Of a stretch of DNA of 27,951 nt, positions 23,289 to 27,951 are shown piece by piece. The notes beneath the pieces were generated by a model that was not told where the DNA came from, searched no databases, and saw only the letters and a list, made by a program, of their open reading frames with translations. Source of the stretch: Acetobacteraceae bacterium (GTDB taxonomy: Bacteria > Pseudomonadota > Alphaproteobacteria > Acetobacterales > Acetobacteraceae). Each line of letters starts with the position of its first letter. Position 1 is the first letter of the stretch. The translations under genes were made by a program, and so were the position numbers. The DNA lies in the NCBI GenBank assembly GCA_019237355.1, contig JAFAHH010000099.1:1-27951 (forward strand). The letters are read 5' to 3'.

Positions 23289-23719
23289 TGTGGAGTCCTC
23301 CACCTCGCGATCAGCGGGTTCGCTGTTGTCTAGATAAATGGGAGTCCCCAATGCTCCATTGTCACTGATGTAACTTATCCGTTAAAAGAGCGTCGTGAGA
23401 AATCACAAGCAGAAATCAATGGAATTTCTCAATTCGTCTCTTAAAGGCTATGCGCTGAAGCCATGTATTAGATAGAGAGACTCTTTATAGTTTTCTGTGT
23501 AACGAGCTGTTCAATTACCGGCGTTTTGTCCCGCCGTGCGGGCCGTGCAGAGATGGAGATTTCGTGCTTCGCGCGCGGAATTAGGGTTCTCACGCTGACT
23601 ATGCGCGCACTATCAGCGGTGGCCGGGGTTATCCCGGCCGTCGGCGCCGCTCGGCAGTTGAAATCATAAAAATCGGCCTCAGGCACGGGCAGTAGCCAGC
23701 ATTGGCGCCGATCATTTTA
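23289..23719. promoter_or_regulatory. AT-rich upstream region of the FeeM-like operon
   Basis: The stretch 23340-23500 is unusually AT-rich for this window and lies just upstream of the FeeM-like gene on its strand, so it probably holds the promoter. It includes a small inverted repeat AGAAAT/ATTTCT (23411-23416 and 23424-23429), a possible regulator site. Further out is a 7-bp GC hairpin (23621-23627 with 23633-23639). A 72-codon minus-strand ORF (23468-23686, GTG start, no ribosome site) is not convincing. Confidence 0.35.
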
Positions 23720-24110
23720 AAGCCGCTCTTGTCTCGTAATTAAAGCGGCTTGCACCTACGGGGCCTGGTTCGGGGTTTGCAGCTTGCGGGCAACTTTGGA
23801 TTAAAGCGCGCAGCCGCGAGACAGGCCGATTCCGCTCGTCGTGGGCAAGCACAGAGTGCATCGCATCCATGCGGCGGAAATCATCGGCATCAAGCACCCG
23901 GCCGGGCCGCAGCCTGTTCACCAATACCCCCCCTTTGCAGCATCGTCACCACAGTTGATCACCGGGGGCGCAAGGAACGAGTTACAGCGGCTTTCGAGGG
24001 TAGAGACCGGTCTAGGAACGCAGTCACCGATCTCGGAAACATCGAGTGGTCATCTGCTCTGAAGGGTGCTTCCAGTCAGACTATGGGTCGGCGAGCATCC
24101 CGGACCGGGC
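23720..24110 (-). pseudogene. Decayed partial copy of ppsR
   Basis: On the minus strand, 23963-23831 aligns with ppsR bases 17966-18119. The two share CGGTGAACAGGCTGCGGCCC-like DNA with few changes, then the codons for VLDAD-x-FRR-x-DAMH-x-VLAHD. Relative to ppsR there is an 11-base deletion (after CCGGCCGGG), which breaks the frame. Weaker similarity continues on both sides, so most of the 5' half of the gene may be represented; the outer limits given are approximate. No ribosome site or continuous ORF exists. It is a relic of a second ppsR, either a local duplication or a displaced older gene. Confidence 0.75.
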
Positions 24111-24149
24111 GATACGGCTCGCAAACCTGAGCGCTCGTGACTCGAAGCC

Positions 24150-24328
24150 GCTCTAGAGTCCTAGCTCTCGAGACTAGTGGTCTCCACTCATGGAACCGTT
24201 GTAGCTTCTGTTGGCGAGCAGATTCACGCGATGTACATCGGCTGCGGCGATTTCACCTTATCGCGGTCTCTCCGAGAGAGTGCGATCTCAGGATTTAGGT
24301 GATTCCGTCTCAAGCCATCGCGCTCTAG
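24150..24328. repeat. Mosaic CTAGAGC intergenic repeat, copy B
   Basis: Bases 24211-24265 match 784-838 in the same orientation (47 of 55 identical by my count). Bases 24277-24326 form a 50-nt hairpin (AGAGTGCGAT/ATCGCGCTCT, one G-T pair) that is an inverted copy of 679-728. The modules are thus shared with copy A but in a different order and orientation. The ends again show CTCTAG. Confidence 0.7.
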
Positions 24329-24425
24329 ATCTAAAATCTTTGTCTTACGAGCATCTTACGCGCTCCTGGAACCGCAAGCGTTCCAGTCAAGCGCGATCTG
24401 CTTGAGCCCACCCAGCGCTTAGCGA

Positions 24426-24545
24426 TCAGGCGTCAGCCGGTGCGGCCCGAAGGAGGCTTAGAGCCGTCTCGGACTGGTTTGTGTCGGGATGGATCCCCCC
24501 CAGCGCGATCGGTAATGCGAGGTAAACCGGGTCCGGCAATTCCAT
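24426..24545 (-). CDS. Possible 39-aa ORF after hflC
   Basis: An ATG 17 bases after the hflC stop opens 39 codons ending at a TGA. The product starts MELPDPVYLALPIALGG and has no recognised domain; there is no convincing ribosome site. A short gene at this place would be co-transcribed with hflKC. It may also be a chance ORF or the start of a gene whose remainder was lost. Confidence 0.25.
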   Translation of the reverse strand: MELPDPVYLALPIALGGIHPDTNQSETALSLLRAAPADA

Positions 24546-24562
24546 ACTGACCGTACTGGCGC

Positions 24563-25438
24563 CTAGTGCGCAGCCGTCGGCATCTTCTGAAACAGCTTAA
24601 GGAAGTCGTTTTCTGGCGTTAGCACCAATCGCGCTTCTCCCGCTCCGAAAGCCTCGCGATAGGCTTGCATGGTGCGCCAAGTGGCAAAGAAGTCCGGATC
24701 CTGCTGGTACGTTTGGGCGTAGATCCGAGTGGCTTGCGCTTCGCCCTCGCCGCGTAGCCGGTCAGCGGTCGCCCGGGCCTCCGCGAGGAGCACTGTACGT
24801 TCGCGGTCGGCATTCGCGCGGATGCGGGCCGAGGCTTCAGCACCTTCTGCTCGGGCTTGCTTGGCTACCCGCTCCCGCTCAGACTGCATGCGCGAAAGAA
24901 TGGCCTGGGTATTTTCCTCAGGAAGGTCGGCGCGCCGGATGCGCACGTCTTCAATGGTGACCCCGAACCCGCGCATTTCTTGGTTCACTTGACGCCGGAT
25001 CGTCTGCATAATCCGCTCGCGATCCGCCGAAAGGACCGCCAGTAGGCCATTGTTGCCAAGAACCCGGCGCAAGCTCGAAGATACAATCGAAAAAAGCCGG
25101 GCCCGTATTCCCTGCTCGCTGGGGCCGACGGCTTGATAGAACCGCAGCGGGTCGGTGATCCGGAGCATGGTGAAGCTATCGACGATCAGGCGTCGCTGGT
25201 CACCCAAAATGACCTCTTCGCCGGGCATGGCGAAATTGATCAATCGCCGGTCGAAGGGGATCACCGTTTGGACGAACGGAACTTTCGTATGCAGGCCAGG
25301 CTGGGTGATAACCCGAACGGGCTGTCCGAATTGGGTGATGAGCGTCTGGTCGGTCTGGTCGACCGTGAACAAAGAGGCGCTTGCCAGAATGGCAAGCACG
25401 ATGACGAGCGCGATGCCTGCTATAAAAGAGGTTCTCAT
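24563..25438 (-). CDS. hflC: HflC, membrane protease modulator
   Basis: The 291-aa SPFH/band-7 protein has one N-terminal membrane segment (about 5-25) and the HflC layout: TDQTLITQFGQPV (29-41), GLHTKVPF, and a long charged coiled coil (about 175-240) with RRADLPEEN. HflC with HflK forms a large periplasm-facing cage around FtsH and regulates membrane-protein degradation. Its ATG overlaps the hflK stop (ATGA). The C-terminus is the short alphaproteobacterial type. In related genomes a DUF2065 gene and a degP-like gene often follow; here a repeat and a pseudogene do. Confidence 0.96.
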   Translation of the reverse strand: MRTSFIAGIALVIVLAILASASLFTVDQTDQTLITQFGQPVRVITQPGLHTKVPFVQTVIPFDRRLINFAMPGEEVILGDQRRLIVDSFTMLRITDPLRFYQAVGPSEQGIRARLFSIVSSSLRRVLGNNGLLAVLSADRERIMQTIRRQVNQEMRGFGVTIEDVRIRRADLPEENTQAILSRMQSERERVAKQARAEGAEASARIRANADRERTVLLAEARATADRLRGEGEAQATRIYAQTYQQDPDFFATWRTMQAYREAFGAGEARLVLTPENDFLKLFQKMPTAAH

Positions 25439-26607
25439 CTTGCCGGGCCTCGTGTCCCGCCAGGGCCCATAGCGGTTTCTGCCGTTCCGGTATGGCCTCC
25501 GGATGGGAGTAGGGGCAAGAACGGCACCAAGCCCTTGATGCTTTCATCGACGACGATAGTCGATGAGCGGGTGAGAATGTCTTGCATCGTGTCCAGATAC
25601 ATGCGCCTCAGCGTGATTTCCTTGGCCGACTGATAAGCGGTGAGCACGCTCTGGAATCGCTGGGTTTGGCCGGTCGCCTCGGCAATGCTGGCCTGCCGAG
25701 CGCCCTCGGCTTCAGCCGTAATCCGGGCGGCGTCGCCGCGGGCGCGCGGGACGATGTCGTTGTGATATGCCTCGGCTTCATTGCGCATGCGCTCAGCATC
25801 GGTGTTGGCGCGCTGCACGTCGCGGAAGCTTTCGATCACGGCTGCAGGAGGATCGACCTTCTGAAGCTGTACTTGGGTGATCTCTACACCGGCCCCGTAG
25901 GTGTCGAGGATTTTCTGCGTCTGCTGAAAGACCTGGGTTTCGATCTGCGCCCGCAATTCGGTGAGGGCTGGCTGAATCGGCGTCCGGCCGATGACCTCTC
26001 GCATGACGCTCTCGGCGACGGATTTGATCGTCGCCGACGGCTCGCGGGTGTTGAAGAGAAAGGCGCCTGCGTCGCGGATGCGCCAGAATACGGCGAAGTC
26101 GATGTCGATGATGTTTTCATCGCCGGTGGGCATGAGGCTTTCCGCTGCCATCGCTCGTGGGGCTTGCCCCGCGCCTGTGCCACGCGAATCCTCTGTCCCG
26201 CTCCGATAGCCGATCTCGATGCGATTGATACGGGTCACGGCCGGGCGGAGGACCGATTCGACCGGCCAGGGGAGGTGATAGTTCAATCCAGGCAGTGTGG
26301 TTCGCGAGAACGCGCCGAAGCGCAACACCACGCCTTGTTCATCTGGCTGCACGCGATAGAAGCCGCTGACCAGCCAAATTGCGAGTACGGCGATGACCAG
26401 CAGGGCCAAGCCGCGATTGCTGCCTGTTCCGCCGGGTAGGAAGTTGCGAATGAGGGCTTGCAGCCGTGCGATGAATTCCTCGAGGTCGGGTGGTCGTCCT
26501 CCCCGACCGGGCCTTCCGCGCGAGAAGCGGTCGTCCCCATTCCCTCTTCCGCTCCCGGATCCCCAAGGGCCGGGATCGCGTCCGGGGCCGCTATCACTCC
26601 ATGGCAT
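25435..26607 (-). CDS. hflK: HflK, membrane protease modulator
   Basis: The 390-aa protein has the Gly/Arg/Pro-rich N-terminal tail typical of HflK (MPWSDSGPGRDPGPWGSGSG), one membrane segment (about 66-82), then the SPFH domain (QPDEQGVVLRFGAF) and a long coiled coil (about 255-330). HflK and HflC assemble as alternating subunits in the FtsH-HflKC complex. The start is the ATG at 26607, although its AGGAG site is about 14 bases away, further than usual. It is divergent from mrp across 117 bases (26608-26724), where both promoters must lie; I see no clear boxes. Confidence 0.96.
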   Translation of the reverse strand: MPWSDSGPGRDPGPWGSGSGRGNGDDRFSRGRPGRGGRPPDLEEFIARLQALIRNFLPGGTGSNRGLALLVIAVLAIWLVSGFYRVQPDEQGVVLRFGAFSRTTLPGLNYHLPWPVESVLRPAVTRINRIEIGYRSGTEDSRGTGAGQAPRAMAAESLMPTGDENIIDIDFAVFWRIRDAGAFLFNTREPSATIKSVAESVMREVIGRTPIQPALTELRAQIETQVFQQTQKILDTYGAGVEITQVQLQKVDPPAAVIESFRDVQRANTDAERMRNEAEAYHNDIVPRARGDAARITAEAEGARQASIAEATGQTQRFQSVLTAYQSAKEITLRRMYLDTMQDILTRSSTIVVDESIKGLVPFLPLLPSGGHTGTAETAMGPGGTRGPAR

Positions 26608-26724
26608 AGAAAGGGTATGGCTCCTGTAATCCCACAGGCCCGTGACGCGGATGCTGGCACAATAAGCGCCGCTGGGCCATATCTCCCGACACGCATATCA
26701 ATCGCGCGGCGAAGGTTCAAGCAG

Positions 26725-27840
26725 ATGAGTGAAGCGGGCGCAGACACGCCAACCCCGGAGTCCTTGCGAGAGGCGCTCCGTGCCGTTCCCGACCCGGCGA
26801 GTGGGAAGGATATCGTTACCGCGGGACTCATCGAGGGCATCGAGGTTCGCGGCGGTCTCGTCCAGGCGGCACTCCTGACCGATCGGTCGCGTGCGCGCGC
26901 GATGGAGCAAGTCGCGCGAATGGCTGAGCAAGTCTTAGCGCGTCAGCCTGGGGTCAAGAATGCGACGGTCGTGCTCACTGGGAGCAAGCCGGCGCCGCAG
27001 CCGGCTCGTGGTCAGCACGCGCCCAAGCAGCCGAAGCTGCTGCCCGATGTGCGGGCTATCGTCGCGATCGCGTCTGGTAAGGGTGGTGTTGGCAAATCGA
27101 CCGTTGCCGTCAATCTCGCTGTCGCGTTGGCCCAGCGCGGATCGAGTGTTGGTTTGCTGGATGCTGACATTTATGGTCCCAGCCTGCCGCGGATGCTGGG
27201 CCTGAGCCGCAAGCCAGACGTGGTAGGCGACCGCATGATTCCGCTCCTCGCCTGGGGGCTGAAAGCCATGTCCATTGGATTCCTGGTTGAAGAGGAGACC
27301 CCCATGATTTGGCGGGGGCCGATGGTGATGGGGGCGCTCGAGCAGATGATGGGCCAGGTGGAATGGGGGGCGCTGGACATACTGATTGTCGACATGCCGC
27401 CTGGCACTGGGGATGCGCAGCTCACGATGGCGCAGCGGGTCGCATTGACCGGTGCTGTTATTGTATCGACACCACAAGACATCGCGTTGCTCGATGCGCG
27501 GCGTGGCGTTCGGATGTTTGAGCGCACCCGGGTTCCGGTGCTGGGTCTGATCGAGAACATGAGCTTTTTCTGTTGCCCCGGTTGCGGGCATCGGTCGGAT
27601 ATCTTTGGCCATGGCGGGGCCCGGCTCGAGGCGCAGCGCCTTGGCGTGCCTTTTCTAGGGGAGGTGCCGCTATTGCTCGACGTACGAGCCGCTTCGGATG
27701 CCGGAACCCCAGTGGTTGCGGCGTCGCCGAGTAGCGCGGCAGGCCAGGCGTTCGACTCGATTGCTGGCCGGGTCTGGGATGCTGTAGAGGGGCGGCGCGT
27801 TGTTCGGAGCAGCGGTGGGCCGCGGATCGTGGTGGAGTAG
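26725..27840 (+). CDS. mrp: Mrp/ApbC-family iron-sulfur cluster carrier ATPase
   Basis: The 371-aa protein has an N-terminal MIP18/DUF59-like domain (about 10-90) and a P-loop ATPase domain with GKGGVGKST (118-126), LLDADIYGPS (144-153), DMPPGTGD (223-230) and a cluster-binding CPGC (Cys284, Cys287). Mrp proteins bind a [4Fe-4S] cluster at the dimer interface and pass it to target enzymes. I start at the ATG at 26725 (GAAGG 9 bases ahead); the 89-codon upstream extension of the frame overlaps the hflK start and is a shadow. The head-to-head arrangement with hflK is common in alphaproteobacteria. Confidence 0.95.
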   Translation: MSEAGADTPTPESLREALRAVPDPASGKDIVTAGLIEGIEVRGGLVQAALLTDRSRARAMEQVARMAEQVLARQPGVKNATVVLTGSKPAPQPARGQHAPKQPKLLPDVRAIVAIASGKGGVGKSTVAVNLAVALAQRGSSVGLLDADIYGPSLPRMLGLSRKPDVVGDRMIPLLAWGLKAMSIGFLVEEETPMIWRGPMVMGALEQMMGQVEWGALDILIVDMPPGTGDAQLTMAQRVALTGAVIVSTPQDIALLDARRGVRMFERTRVPVLGLIENMSFFCCPGCGHRSDIFGHGGARLEAQRLGVPFLGEVPLLLDVRAASDAGTPVVAASPSSAAGQAFDSIAGRVWDAVEGRRVVRSSGGPRIVVE

Positions 27841-27917
27841 CTGTAACCGATTAGAACATGGCGGGTTCAGGCCGAAGCCATCATAAGCACGCATCCTTAC
27901 TGCGCTTGGCGCTGAAG

Positions 27918-27938
27918 CTAGAGCACTTTAGCTCTTAG
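27918..27938. repeat. Partial CTAGAGC repeat at the right edge
   Basis: After mrp, CTAGAGC (27918-27924) and GCTCTTAG (27931-27938) form a short near-palindrome of the same type as the other intergenic repeats. It is probably the beginning of another element or the terminator of mrp. The window ends just after it. Confidence 0.4.
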
Positions 27939-27951
27939 TCGAATCACCGGG

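Noticed and set aside
23468..23686. 72-codon minus-strand ORF upstream of the FeeM-like gene
   Set aside because: GTG start with no ribosome site, includes a GC hairpin, no domain; not supported.
23289..24562. tRNA gene, attachment site or insertion sequence ends in the gene-poor stretch
   Set aside because: No T-loop sequence, no transposase frame and no terminal inverted repeats with target duplication were found; the stretch is explained by a ppsR relic and a mosaic repeat.
25582..26439. 285-codon + strand ORF opposite hflK
   Set aside because: Antisense shadow of a clear hflK gene with no motif of its own.
26458..26724. 89-codon upstream extension of the mrp frame
   Set aside because: It runs over the start of hflK and the shared promoter region, and Mrp has normal length from the ATG at 26725.
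26935..27612. 225-codon minus-strand ORF opposite mrp
   Set aside because: Antisense shadow; His/Arg/Pro-rich and no family resemblance.
1..27951. CRISPR array
   Set aside because: No regularly spaced identical repeats occur; the repeats present are palindromic and scattered.

Overview
This 27.95 kb window is high-GC, almost wholly coding chromosomal DNA. It looks like an alphaproteobacterium, most likely Rhodospirillales or Acetobacteraceae. The grounds are a linked hemE-hemH-hemJ-rho block divergent from ppsR-maf, hflK-hflC divergent from an Mrp/ApbC ATPase, a SCO1-PCuAC copper pair, a DUF29 gene, and intergenic GC-rich hairpins plus CTAGAGC-type repeats of the sort common in that group. 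No ribosomal or tRNA gene, CRISPR array, prophage or intact insertion sequence is visible. The taxonomic call is inference from gene content.

Layout. 1-885: GC hairpins, one small hypothetical gene and a mosaic intergenic repeat whose two ends supply the stop codons of the converging genes. 882-2363: a DegP/MucD-type periplasmic protease. 2638-3898: copper-delivery genes SCO1 and PCuAC, followed in the same frame by a cut-off sulfocyanin-like cupredoxin. 4167-5898: a divergent pair, an M48-like metallopeptidase and a small membrane protein. 6063-10244: a four-gene operon (circularly permuted ATP-grasp, Alpha-E and two transglutaminase-like proteins), a known but biochemically obscure amide-bond module. 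10490-12781: an 87-aa orphan, S-adenosylhomocysteine hydrolase and a DUF29 gene that seems to have lost its start. 12887-17375: hemE-hemH-hemJ-GNAT chained by overlapping stop/start codons, then rho. 17711-19173: ppsR-maf. 19182-21542: a membrane PAS-GGDEF-EAL protein. 21943-23288: a coupled pair of a FeeM-like N-acyltransferase and an ICMT-like membrane methyltransferase. 23289-24545: a decayed region with a ppsR relic and a second mosaic repeat. 24563-27840: hflC-hflK divergent from mrp.

Functional themes are late haem synthesis (hemE, hemJ, hemH) and copper delivery to cytochrome oxidase (SCO1, PCuAC), both serving respiration; membrane and envelope protein quality control (HflKC, DegP, M48-like peptidase); and two small-molecule or peptide-modifying modules (ATP-grasp/Alpha-E/transglutaminase and FeeM-like/ICMT-like). 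The most interesting items are the FeeM-like plus ICMT-like pair, the cupredoxin remnant fused in frame behind PCuAC, the mosaic repeat that forms stop codons, the decayed antisense copy of ppsR, and the M48/membrane-protein pair. All family assignments are made by eye from motifs.
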